NCBI GenBank assembly: GCA_026710565.1
Contig: JAPOQV010000600.1
Coordinates: 1 to 12,780, forward strand
Direction of reading: 5' to 3'
Source of the DNA: Spirochaetaceae bacterium
Lineage (GTDB): Bacteria > Spirochaetota > Spirochaetia > SZUA-6 > Bin103
Length of the DNA stretch: 12,780 nucleotides
Below are positions 6,436-12,780 of the stretch, piece by piece. Position 1 is the first letter of the stretch. Every line of letters begins with the position of its first letter. The notes beneath the pieces were generated by a model. It worked only from the letters and a program-made list of their open reading frames with translations, made no database searches and was not told where the DNA came from. The position numbers were made by a program, and so were the translations under genes.

Positions 6436-7317
6436 GTGGCCATGCACCGGATACCGGCCGTGCCCCGCTTCGACAACGAGAAGATCGTCCACATCCCCGG
6501 GGTGGACCACCCCGAGTCGCTGGCGGTCGGCCCGCGCGGGGAGCTGTACACCACCGGCACCGGCTGCCAAGTGTACCGGGTCGACGTGGCGGCCAACCGC
6601 GCGGAGCAGTTCGCCGCCACCGCCAACCGCTGTCTGGGCCAGGCGGTCGATGCCGCCGGCAACCTCTACTGCGCCGAGATCGGCCTCGGCGCCGTGGTCA
6701 GGGTCACGCCGGACGGGGCGGTCTCCACCTACGCCACCGGACCGGAGGGGCGGCCGCTTCTCTGCGCCAACTACCCGGCCTTCGACCGCCGCGGCGTCCT
6801 GTACCTGTCCGACAGCGGCGACTGGTCAGGCGCCGTCAACGGCCGGCTCTACAAGATCGAGCCCGGCGGCGGCGCCGCGCGCCTGTGGTACCCGGGCGCG
6901 GTCGACACGCCCAACGCCATCGCCCTGGACGCCGACGAGCGCTACCTGTACCTGGTGGAGACCTTCGGCGCGGGCATCGCCCGCGTGGCGATCGAGGACG
7001 ACGGTTCCGCCGGCGGCTTCGAGCGCGTGCTGCACATGCCGCGCCACGTGCCGGACGGCATCGCCTTCGACGAGCACGGCCGGCTCTGGATCGCCTGCCA
7101 CCGCCCGGACGCCATCTACGTGTTCGATCTGGACAGCCGCCGCCTGGAGCTGTTCGCCGAGGACTGGATGGGAGAGGCCCTGCGCGGCCCGACCGACGTC
7201 GCCTTCGCCGGCCCGGAGCGCGACATCCTGTTCGCCGCCTCGCTGGACAACCTGGTCATCCACCGCTTCGACGGCGTCGGCGTACGCGGCCTCCCTCTCA
7301 ACCACCCGGCCGTCTGA
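6436..7317 (+). CDS. SMP-30/gluconolactonase family lactonase
   Basis: Six-bladed beta-propeller of 293 residues in the SMP-30/gluconolactonase/LRE family, no signal peptide. The three metal-ligand positions known from the family are visible: Glu27 in HPESLAV, Asn160 in DTPNAIALD and Asp207 in VPDGIAFD. Repeated blade signatures (DAAGNLYCAE, DRRGVLYLSD, DADERYLYLVE, DEHGRLWIA) support the fold. The family hydrolyses sugar lactones with a divalent metal. In this operon it would open the lactone made by the oxidoreductase, giving the aldonate used by the dehydratase. The start is GTG 6436, directly abutting the dehydratase stop, or ATG 6442. It ends 10 bases before the convergent minus-strand gene; I see no terminator between them. 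Confidence 0.9.
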   Translation: MAMHRIPAVPRFDNEKIVHIPGVDHPESLAVGPRGELYTTGTGCQVYRVDVAANRAEQFAATANRCLGQAVDAAGNLYCAEIGLGAVVRVTPDGAVSTYATGPEGRPLLCANYPAFDRRGVLYLSDSGDWSGAVNGRLYKIEPGGGAARLWYPGAVDTPNAIALDADERYLYLVETFGAGIARVAIEDDGSAGGFERVLHMPRHVPDGIAFDEHGRLWIACHRPDAIYVFDLDSRRLELFAEDWMGEALRGPTDVAFAGPERDILFAASLDNLVIHRFDGVGVRGLPLNHPAV

Positions 7318-7327
7318 TCTGACGAGA

Positions 7328-9028
7328 CTACGCCGCGAGGCGGTCGCGGGTGGCTCGCAGGAAGCGGATGCAGTACTCGTTGATGCTGGCGATGGCGCCG
7401 CGGTCGGAGTTGTCGGCGGCGACCGATGCGTACGCCTGCACCGCCCCCGTGAGGTGGGCCAACGCGCCGGTGGCGTTGGCCAGTGCGTCGCTTGTGCGGC
7501 CGGCGGCTTCGGCGATACCGCCTTCGCGGGTGGCCGCCACCGCATCCAGGTAGCCGACCGCGAAGCGCAGCCGCTCCGCGTGGTAGCGCGCGAACGGCTG
7601 CCCCGCCGGACGTGCCAGGGCGATCGCTTCCTCGATCCGCAGCAGTGCCGCGGCATAGCGCTCGCGCACGTCGCGCAGCTCCGCCGACAGCGGCTCGCCC
7701 GCCTGCCAGTGCTTCTCCATCATCCCCGGCACGGGGAAGGAGAACCCCATGCCGTGGCGGTCCAGGTCGTCGGTGATCGCATCCACCTGCTGCCACGCCG
7801 CCACCAGAGGGGCTGCCGCCTCCTCGCCGCAGACACCCACGGCCAGCTCCCGGTACGCCGCCTCCGGCGTGCAGTCGCCGTCCCAGCAGGAGCGCGCCAT
7901 GTAGCGCATCGTCGGGTCCAGGTCGCCGATCATCCAATGGCGGGTGCTGAACCCGCTCCAGCCGTCGGTACGCATGCGCGTCGCGAGGGTATGCAGCGGC
8001 CCGGTGGCAAGCTGCGGCAGGACCCCCACGTTGTCGTCGGCCAGCGTGAAGATGAATCGGCTCGGCATCGCGTCGGGTACGGCGTGATCCATCACCTCGA
8101 TGTGGTCCGCCGCGCGCCGCGCGGTGTAGTCGATGAAGGCCACCACGCCGGCGCCGGACGGCGCGATGCGCGGCAGGATCGGCAGCAGCTCCTCCGCCGG
8201 CTGGCCGTACAGGATGCGCGCGGGCGCCGCGTGACCGGGTCGCGCCAGCACGCCGCGGTCCTCCAGCACGCAATCGATGAACCGCAGCATGGCGATGTCG
8301 CCCAGTACGCGTGACACCTGGCGGTCCGCCCCGCCGTGCACGTTGGTGCGGCGCCGGGCGGCCGTCAGCGCCTGCTCAAGCGTCAGGACCTCGGAGATGG
8401 CGTACTTGTCGTCCAGGCTGCGCCACGCGTCCTCGGCGCGGTCCAGCCACTCGCGGTGCTCGGGAAACCCCAGGAACAGGCGCTCGACGCCGGGATAGGT
8501 GTGCAGGTGGGCGGATATCTTGGTGCGCGCCAGGTCGACGAGGAGCGGGTCGTCGGGAGCCTGGTCGCTGCCGGGGACGCAGGTCTTCTCGGCGAGCTGG
8601 CGGGCCACGTGCGCCCCCGGAATCACCGGCAGGAACTCCAGCGGATACTCGATCAGCGACAGGGACATGCTGCTCCCGATGCCGCGGGCGGCCGCGTGCT
8701 CGATGATCCCCGTGGCGAGGCGGCGGGCGGCGGCGTGCCGCTCGCGGTAGTCGTCGATCCCGGCCAGGTCGGGGTTCTCGAATTCGTCCGCCCCGCCGAA
8801 CAGCTCGCGGCCCACGGTGTGCTCGTCCACCGGGTAGCGGAAGTCGAACCACGAGCAGCCGGTGCGCTTGGCCACGCCGCGGAACTCGTAGTGGACGAAC
8901 GACTGCCACGGCCACAGCGACAGCAGGACCTCGTTGAAGGCGTTCTTGGCGAGCTGGTCGATGAAGCGCCGGTTCTCGGCGAGTCCCCACGACTCGGGAC
9001 CGCAGACGAAGTCGTTGATCAGGCGCCA
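7328..9028 (-). CDS. C-terminal part of a GH67/DUF4838-like protein (after in-frame TGA)
   Basis: This is the downstream portion of a long open frame in the same frame as the 9029-9436 piece; only a TGA at 9031-9029 separates them. It opens WRLINDFVCGPESWGL, then LDQLAKNAFNEVLLSLWPWQSF, the pattern I associate with glycoside hydrolases carrying an alpha-glucuronidase-like N-terminal domain followed by a TIM barrel. Later regions are YAISEVLTLEQAL, the Cys-rich MARSCWDGDCTPE and a helical C-terminal tail (to the TAG at 7328-7330). The longest stretch from a standard start codon is GTG at 8875 (515 codons), which has no Shine-Dalgarno site. Substrate and reaction are unknown. Its placement beside sugar-acid and sialidase-like genes suggests breakdown of acidic glycans. 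The stop makes the whole protein non-functional unless it is read through or an error. Confidence 0.7.
   Translation of the reverse strand, partial: WRLINDFVCGPESWGLAENRRFIDQLAKNAFNEVLLSLWPWQSFVHYEFRGVAKRTGCSWFDFRYPVDEHTVGRELFGGADEFENPDLAGIDDYRERHAAARRLATGIIEHAAARGIGSSMSLSLIEYPLEFLPVIPGAHVARQLAEKTCVPGSDQAPDDPLLVDLARTKISAHLHTYPGVERLFLGFPEHREWLDRAEDAWRSLDDKYAISEVLTLEQALTAARRRTNVHGGADRQVSRVLGDIAMLRFIDCVLEDRGVLARPGHAAPARILYGQPAEELLPILPRIAPSGAGVVAFIDYTARRAADHIEVMDHAVPDAMPSRFIFTLADDNVGVLPQLATGPLHTLATRMRTDGWSGFSTRHWMIGDLDPTMRYMARSCWDGDCTPEAAYRELAVGVCGEEAAAPLVAAWQQVDAITDDLDRHGMGFSFPVPGMMEKHWQAGEPLSAELRDVRERYAAALLRIEEAIALARPAGQPFARYHAERLRFAVGYLDAVAATREGGIAEAAGRTSDALANATGALAHLTGAVQAYASVAADNSDRGAIASINEYCIRFLRATRDRLAA
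8991..9013 (-). other. Hairpin downstream of the in-frame TGA
   Basis: Fifteen bases after the TGA, GACTTCG and CGAGTC pair around a 10-base loop (TCTGCGGTCC) with one bulged T, ending in a short stem. It superficially resembles a bacterial SECIS element, but the encoded position is not a cysteine or redox site in the fold, so I treat it as chance pairing. Confidence 0.3.
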
Positions 9029-9436
9029 TCAGCGCGTGTCCAGGTTCGGGGCGCAGGTACGGTCGCCGTCCGGCAGGCGCAGCGGCCCGGGGGCGTCGGG
9101 CAGCAGGTCTCCGCTCAGCAGGAACTGCACCCCCCATCCGCGCACCAGCTCGTATACCGCCCACAGGGTTGCGGTCGGGCTGCCGCCGGCGGCCAGAAGG
9201 TGATCGCCGCCGGCTGGCCGAGTGAAGCGCCGCAGGGTGTAGGTCTGCGGATCATCCGGCACCGCAAGGCCGCTGCCGTCAGCATCCAGCCACACGCTGG
9301 CCGTCGCTTCGGCAGGCCGGGCGTTGACCGCCGCGGCGACGCCGAACAGCTCGCGGGCGTAGCGCGCCAGCTCGGCGGCGGCGAATGCGGTGATGGGCTC
9401 GGGATTCGGACCGGTCACGATCTGCAGGTCGGTCAT
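9029..9436 (-). CDS. N-terminal part of a GH67/DUF4838-like protein (ends at in-frame TGA)
   Basis: 135 codons from ATG 9436 with a strong Shine-Dalgarno AGGAGG at 9449-9444. The start, MTDLQIVTGPNPEPITAFAAAELARYARELFG, has the features of the mixed alpha/beta N-terminal domain in front of glucuronidase- and hexosaminidase-like enzymes. It contains AAGGSPTATLWAVYELVRGWGVQF at its end, the usual helix before the barrel. The frame closes with NLDTR and TGA; the next codons in the same frame continue as WRLIND, so one protein of about 700 codons is interrupted. No signal peptide. Alternative: this piece is a functional short protein, which I think unlikely. Confidence 0.75.
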   Translation of the reverse strand: MTDLQIVTGPNPEPITAFAAAELARYARELFGVAAAVNARPAEATASVWLDADGSGLAVPDDPQTYTLRRFTRPAGGDHLLAAGGSPTATLWAVYELVRGWGVQFLLSGDLLPDAPGPLRLPDGDRTCAPNLDTR

Positions 9437-9443
9437 GGCATCG

Positions 9444-9449
9444 CCTCCT
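9444..9449 (-). promoter_or_regulatory. Shine-Dalgarno site of the GH67-like gene
   Basis: AGGAGG reads on the minus strand 7 bases upstream of the ATG at 9436. It supports that start and shows the gene was recently expressed. Confidence 0.85.
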
Positions 9450-9531
9450 GCGGGGCTGTTGGCACCAGACTGTACTCGACTGCACGCGGTGTGGGTACGT
9501 GATGGATGGGGAGGAAGGTGGGTGATGACGT

Positions 9532-9551
9532 CGTGTCACGAAAGCGTCACG
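9532..9551 (+). promoter_or_regulatory. Candidate operator for the RHH antitoxin
   Basis: CGTGTCACG, a perfect palindrome around a central T, is at 9532-9540, and GTCACG recurs at 9535-9540 and 9546-9551, 11 bases apart. It lies 18 to 37 bases upstream of ATG 9569. Ribbon-helix-helix antitoxins commonly repress their own gene by binding closely spaced repeats, so this is a plausible but unproven operator. Confidence 0.4.
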
Positions 9552-9568
9552 CTCACTACCCTGGTTCC

Positions 9569-9880
9569 ATGGCGGATTCAAGACGAGCCACCGTGTACTT
9601 CGACCCGCATGTGTATCGCGGGCTCCGCATCAAGGCAGCCGCAATCGACCGCACGATTTCCGATCTGGTCAACGAGGCCGTCCGCATGCAATTGGCAGAG
9701 GACGCCGACGACGGTGCGGCGTTCGACGAGCGCGCGAACGAACCCGGCCTGAGGTTCGAAGATGCCCTGAACAACCTCAAGCGCCGTGGCAGGGATGTCA
9801 ACGAAGTCGACGATGATCGATGCGTGGTGACGATCACCAAGGGTCGGTCACCGGCGCGAAGTGTACCGTTGAGGTCGTAG
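9569..9880 (+). CDS. Ribbon-helix-helix (CopG-type) antitoxin with a toxin-derived tail
   Basis: The start is ATG 9569 (MADSRRATVYFDP), where the beta strand of a ribbon-helix-helix fold begins; longer reading from 9506 lacks such sequence. Residues 6-50 form strand, IKAAAIDRTISDLVNEAVRM helices and the DDGAAFDERANEP tail with FEDALNNLKRRG, which match CopG-type antitoxins of RelB/RelE-like loci that normally end just after LKRRG. Here no stop occurs. The frame runs on into RDVNEVDDDRCVVTITK, which is the C-terminal segment of a RelE-type toxin, then leaves the toxin frame. The antitoxin normally binds DNA and neutralises its partner. Without the toxin it may still autoregulate. Weak Shine-Dalgarno. 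Next gene begins 4 bases after the stop. Confidence 0.75.
   Translation: MADSRRATVYFDPHVYRGLRIKAAAIDRTISDLVNEAVRMQLAEDADDGAAFDERANEPGLRFEDALNNLKRRGRDVNEVDDDRCVVTITKGRSPARSVPLRS
9803..9872 (+). pseudogene. RelE-type toxin remnant (C-terminal end only)
   Basis: Codons from GAA 9803 read EVDDDRCVVTITK; if one base of the GGG at 9841-9843 is skipped, the frame continues VGHRREVYR and stops at TGA 9870-9872. EVDDD...VVTI..VGHRREVYR is the characteristic end of RelE/ParE-family ribosome-dependent mRNA interferases. The N-terminal and central parts (about 60-70 residues) are absent, so the toxin cannot be active. A deletion has joined the antitoxin's last codons to this fragment, and the extra base shifts the frame. 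Confidence 0.72.
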
Positions 9881-9884
9881 CGTC

Positions 9885-11516
9885 GTGGCACTCGACAGCA
9901 CTGTCCTGTTCATCGGCGATCAGCCGCAGTTCTTCTTCGACGACGCCGTGGTCGAGGTCGCCGACCACCTGACCCGGACCATCCACCATCCGGTGCCGGA
10001 TGAGCGCAGCCCGCTGATCCGGCGCGACCGGCCGTGGGAGCACGTGACCTACTTCTCGTGCAACTCCTGGAACCTGCGGCGCGATCCGGACAGCGGCCGC
10101 TTCCACTGCTTCTACACCGACTTCAAGATGGACCGGGAGCGCCTCTGGAGCCGCGGCGGCGGCTCCCACGGCTGGGAGAACGCCCGCCTGCGCCAGCTCT
10201 ACGCCTGCTCCGACGACGGCCTCGACTGGGTCAAGCCGCCCATGGGGATCCAGCCCGAGGACGGTCACGACACCAACATCGTCTTCGGCACCGAGGACTA
10301 CGGCTCGGTGTACGACATCTTCATCGTCGACGATCCCCTGGAGCGAGACCCGCGGCGGCGCTTCAAGACCCTCTACACCCGGATCGTGCCGGTGGCCGAG
10401 AACGAGTCGCGGTTCACCGTGCACGCCGCCTACTCCGCTGACGGCATCCACCTCACTCCCAGCGACGAGGGACCGGTATTCGGCCGCTTGGGCCGGGAGC
10501 GGGGCGACGTCACCATCATGGCGTTCGATCCGGACTCGAAGACCCACATCGCCGCGACGCGCCATCCCTTCTACCGGTCGGTGCCGGGGCGCGACCACTT
10601 GCGGCCGGATCCCGGCCGACCGGGCGTGGGCGGCGAGCCGGGCTTCGATGCGGCGCTGGGGAGCGCAACCCGGCAGGGAAGGCGCCGCATCTTCCTGATC
10701 GAGAGCCGCGACTTCCTGCACTGGAGCGAGCCGCGGCCGATCCTGGCTCCCGATCCCGCGCTCGACAACATCGACGACGCGTTCTACGGGATGACGCCGT
10801 TGCGCCTCGGTGGCCAGTGGGTGGGCTTCCTCAACGTGTTCCACATGGTGAGCAACACCATGGACGTGCAGCTCGTGCACAGCAGGGACGGGCGCGTGTG
10901 GCACCGCGTCGCTCCCGGCCGGCCGTGGCTGCAGCGCGGTGCACCCGGTTCGTGGAACGAGTTCATGGTCACGGTGCCGAGTCCGCCGGTGGCCATGGGC
11001 GAGGAGTTGTGGGTGTACCACGGCGGCTCCAGGAACCACCACGACTGGTGGTTCGCCGGCGGCAACGAGGCGCGCGACAACCCGGAGGCGTGGCGCGACG
11101 TGCCCGAGGTGTGGGACCGGGACGCGGTCGGCTACGGCCTCGGCATGGCGCGCCTGCGGCATGACGGCTTCGTCTCCCTCGGCGCCAATCCGGTGCGGGA
11201 GGGGGTGCTGGTCACGCAGCCGCTGCTGTCGTGGGGAGACACCCTGGTGATCAACGCCGCCTGCCGCGGGCACGGATCGCTGCGTGCCGAGTTGCTGGAT
11301 GAGGCGGGCGCGGTGATCCCGAGCTACGCCGCAGAGGACTGCGAGCCGTTCCGCGGCGACGCCGTCGAGCACGTGCTGCGCTGGAACGGGCGCGCGGAGC
11401 TGCGCGGCGAGGCGGGCCCGGGGGCCGCGGAGGTGCCCCGCTTCCGGCGTGTCCGCTTCCTGCTGCGCGGCGCGGAGCTGTACTCGTTCCACCTGCGCGG
11501 CGACGCCCGCTCCTGA
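9885..11516 (+). CDS. Five-bladed beta-propeller glycosidase-like protein
   Basis: 543 residues, GTG start at 9885 (MALDSTVLFIGDQPQFFFDDAVVE), no signal peptide. The opening FFFDDAVVE...LTRTIHHP and the recurring short strands with AYSADGIHLTP, FDPDSKTHIAAT, ESRDFLHWSE and YYG-type turns match cytoplasmic proteins related to the GH43/GH32 five-bladed propellers. Those clans hydrolyse arabinosides, xylosides or fructosides; the reaction here is unknown. Late segments YHGGSRNHHDWWFAGGNEARD and NGRAELRGEAG suggest an extra beta domain at the C-terminus. A weak GAGG at about 9872 lies upstream. It follows the antitoxin remnant by 4 bases and precedes the sialidase-like gene by 84 bases, suggesting a shared glycan-processing role. 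Confidence 0.78.
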   Translation: MALDSTVLFIGDQPQFFFDDAVVEVADHLTRTIHHPVPDERSPLIRRDRPWEHVTYFSCNSWNLRRDPDSGRFHCFYTDFKMDRERLWSRGGGSHGWENARLRQLYACSDDGLDWVKPPMGIQPEDGHDTNIVFGTEDYGSVYDIFIVDDPLERDPRRRFKTLYTRIVPVAENESRFTVHAAYSADGIHLTPSDEGPVFGRLGRERGDVTIMAFDPDSKTHIAATRHPFYRSVPGRDHLRPDPGRPGVGGEPGFDAALGSATRQGRRRIFLIESRDFLHWSEPRPILAPDPALDNIDDAFYGMTPLRLGGQWVGFLNVFHMVSNTMDVQLVHSRDGRVWHRVAPGRPWLQRGAPGSWNEFMVTVPSPPVAMGEELWVYHGGSRNHHDWWFAGGNEARDNPEAWRDVPEVWDRDAVGYGLGMARLRHDGFVSLGANPVREGVLVTQPLLSWGDTLVINAACRGHGSLRAELLDEAGAVIPSYAAEDCEPFRGDAVEHVLRWNGRAELRGEAGPGAAEVPRFRRVRFLLRGAELYSFHLRGDARS

Positions 11517-11587
11517 CGGCGGCGGGTTTGCCGGATTGCCGCTGGAGCGTCGATCCGACAGACTGCTGCGCGAGCGGCCCGCGCCCG

Positions 11588-11593
11588 AGGAGG
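11588..11593 (+). promoter_or_regulatory. Shine-Dalgarno site of the sialidase-like gene
   Basis: AGGAGG lies 7 bases upstream of ATG 11601, fixing that start. The 84-base gap before it shows no clear promoter or terminator. Confidence 0.85.
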
Positions 11594-11600
11594 ATCGGCG

Positions 11601-11825
11601 ATGAATCGACCCCTGAGCAGTGATCAGCTTCCGGCCACGCCGTCACGCGAGGACTTGGCGTGGCGCGACCACTGGGTGATGCAGCATGACGGCGCGGGCG
11701 GCCAGATCGGCCACCCGGCGGCGTTCCGGTTCCTTCCCTGGCACGGCGACCGCCCCGTGTTTCCGTGGGGCTGGCGGTGCTGGACAACGGCGGCTGGGCG
11801 GTGGCCGGCGTGGCCGGCTCCATGA
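11601..11825 (+). CDS. N-terminal part of sialidase-like gene (up to a frameshift)
   Basis: From ATG 11601, with the AGGAGG site, this frame encodes MNRPLSSDQLPATPSREDLAWRDHWVMQHDG and FRFLPWHGDRP before running into unrelated sequence and a stop. The sequence up to HGDR is plausible as the leader and first strand of a BNR-repeat protein. The family sequence then continues in another frame (see the next entry). I read this as one gene with a one-base error or mutation in the CCCC at 11753-11756. Confidence 0.7.
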   Translation: MNRPLSSDQLPATPSREDLAWRDHWVMQHDGAGGQIGHPAAFRFLPWHGDRPVFPWGWRCWTTAAGRWPAWPAP

Positions 11826-12780
11826 CGCTGGCGCAGTCCAACCAGACCGTGATCGGCCTGAGCGACGACCAGGGCGCGAGCTGGCGCTACGTCGAGGTAC
11901 CGAACTGCTCGACCCGGCCGATGATGCTGTCCAACCTGGGCTCAGGCGTCCTCAGCTTCATGTCGAGCTGGTCGGACGAGGGCAACTTCCGCTTCTACAG
12001 CCACGACCACGGCGCCACCTGGGAGCGGGGCGACAAGCTGCCGCCGGCCCCCGACGGCACGCAGATGGATTGCGAGGGCAATGCCCTGATCGACCGCGAC
12101 GCCGCCGGCAACGCCACGGTGGTGGCGGAGACCGGGCAGACGGTGTCCAAGGGGCCTCTGCCGCAGAACCCCTGCTGCGGCTGCATCCGCTGGTCCGATG
12201 ACGGCGGCCGCACCTGGGGACCGGTGAGCTGGCCGCAGGAGTGGGTGTGGTACGACGAGTGCGACGGCCAACGGGTGGAGCGTGGGGTAGGCGAGGGCGC
12301 CCTGGTACGCGCCGCCAACGGGTCCGTCGTCGCCGCCGTGCGCACCGACATGCCGGCGCAGTACATCCCGCTGCACTACGACAACTTCGAGGGCACCGCG
12401 GTGTCGATCAGCACGGACGAGGGCGCGACCTGGACGCCGATGGACTACGTGTTCGGCCCCGGCCGCCACCACGTCACGCTGCTGCGGCTTCCGAACGACG
12501 ACCTGGTGCTGACCGTGATCCGCCGCCTCGATTTCGGGGCCGGCGACCTGGCCACCTACCGGCGCGGCTGCGACGCCGTCGTCAGCCACGACCACGGGGT
12601 CACGTGGGACGTGGAGCACCGCTACGTGGTGGACGACTTCGCCGCGCTCGGTACGGAGCGGTGGTTCGAAGTGGCGTGCGGCCACCAGTTCTCGGTCTCG
12701 GTGGGCGACGGATCGGTCCTCACCGCGTACGGCAACTACCGCAACGCCGGCGCCCTGATCCGCTGGCGGCCCCCCCCCCC
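11756..12780 (+). CDS. Sialidase-type BNR-repeat protein, main part (runs off right edge)
   Basis: The main frame, open from 11690, becomes recognisable at RVSVGLAVLDNGGWAVAGV (11756 onward) and runs to the right edge. Five Asp boxes (SxDxGxxW) are visible: SDDQGASW at 11861, SHDHGATW at 11999, SDDGGRTW at 12194, STDEGATW at 12410 and SHDHGVTW at 12584, spaced as in a six-bladed sialidase/neuraminidase-like propeller. Known members hydrolyse sialic acid or other glycosides; many relatives are uncharacterised. If rejoined with the N-terminal piece the protein is about 393 residues to the edge and has no signal peptide, implying a cytoplasmic role. The last codons read ALIRWRPPP, near a plausible natural end, but the C run makes the final residues unreliable. 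GTG 11765 and ATG 11822 are the first starts inside this frame. Confidence 0.75.
12770..12780 (+). repeat. Eleven-C run at the contig end
   Basis: The window ends in 11 consecutive C residues inside the sialidase-like frame. A homopolymer exactly at the edge is most easily explained by assembly or sequencing failure, so neither its length nor the encoded prolines should be trusted. Confidence 0.9.

Noticed and set aside
6314..8314. 666-codon plus-strand frame rich in Arg, Ser, Pro and Thr
   Set aside because: It is a shadow frame over the dehydratase end, the lactonase and the minus-strand gene, with no family motifs and a composition typical of high-GC antisense frames.
8991..9031. Selenocysteine insertion at the in-frame TGA with a bulged hairpin 15 nt downstream
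   Set aside because: The protein is glycosidase-like, the interrupted position is not a redox or cysteine site, the stem is short, and no selA, selB or selC is in the window. A mutation or error is simpler.
7328..9436. TGA reassigned to a sense codon in this organism
   Set aside because: Several intact genes (creatininase-like, oxidoreductase, dehydratase, lactonase) end at TGA with tight overlaps or spacing, so TGA works as a stop here.
9506..9568. Longer antitoxin from 9506 (MGRKVGDDV)
   Set aside because: The added residues overlap the predicted operator and lack family-like sequence; the RHH fold begins at ATG 9569.
9834..11492. 552-codon minus-strand frame opposite the propeller gene
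   Set aside because: The amino-acid pattern (repeated His, Arg, Val, Glu) is the usual antisense shadow of a high-GC gene, and the opposite strand encodes a convincing family protein.

Overview
The window is a high-GC stretch of bacterial DNA, probably a whole metagenomic contig. Both ends lie inside genes, the right end finishes in 11 C residues, and the first 60 bases look error-prone. Short overlapping genes, Shine-Dalgarno sites and TGA stops fit an ordinary bacterial code. The gene content (Gfo/Idh/MocA dehydrogenase, enolase-superfamily dehydratase, SMP-30 lactonase, creatininase-like amidohydrolase, M20 hydrolase, beta-propeller sugar hydrolases, ribbon-helix-helix antitoxin remnant) is typical of uncultured, carbohydrate-scavenging marine or host-associated bacteria such as high-GC spirochaetes, Poribacteria or Latescibacteria. 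The sequence has no rRNA or other marker gene to fix the taxon, so this is only a guess.

Layout. (1) Positions 1-1282, minus strand: a creatininase-family hydrolase overlaps a downstream M20 metallohydrolase by 4 bases (the M20 gene runs off the left edge). (2) Positions 1351-4045: a lower-GC block (about 43-58% in hand-counted samples, against 72-75% in the metabolic genes). It holds a membrane-anchored staphylococcal-nuclease-like protein translationally coupled to an unrecognised 381-residue protein, both on minus. A broken secreted double-Cache sensor protein is divergently transcribed on plus. (3) Positions 4176-7317, plus: a tight three-gene operon of Gfo/Idh/MocA oxidoreductase, mandelate-racemase-type dehydratase and SMP-30 lactonase. 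Together they could oxidise a sugar to its lactone, hydrolyse it to the aldonate and dehydrate that to a 2-keto-3-deoxy acid. (4) Positions 7328-9436, minus: one long glycosidase-like gene (about 700 codons) cut by an in-frame TGA. (5) Positions 9569-9880, plus: a CopG/RHH antitoxin whose end has been fused, by deletion, to the last residues of its lost RelE-type toxin. (6) Positions 9885-12780, plus: a GTG-start five-bladed-propeller glycosidase-like protein and a sialidase-type BNR-repeat protein with five Asp boxes and a frameshift near its start.

The most notable feature is the number of damaged genes. The Cache gene has lost about 115 nt, the toxin-antitoxin pair has collapsed into one reading frame, the GH67-like gene has a premature TGA, the sialidase gene has a one-base frameshift in a CCCC run, and the creatininase gene lacks a normal start codon where its conserved sequence begins. 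The two deletions cannot be base-calling errors in homopolymers. The other defects could be. The window therefore reads either as an eroding genome (for example a symbiont) or as a true deletion background overlaid with assembly errors. I found no CRISPR array, insertion sequence, tRNA, rRNA or clear intrinsic terminator. No gene-free stretch exceeds 300 bases: the longest are about 120-130 bases (3015-3134, 4046-4175, 9437-9568).
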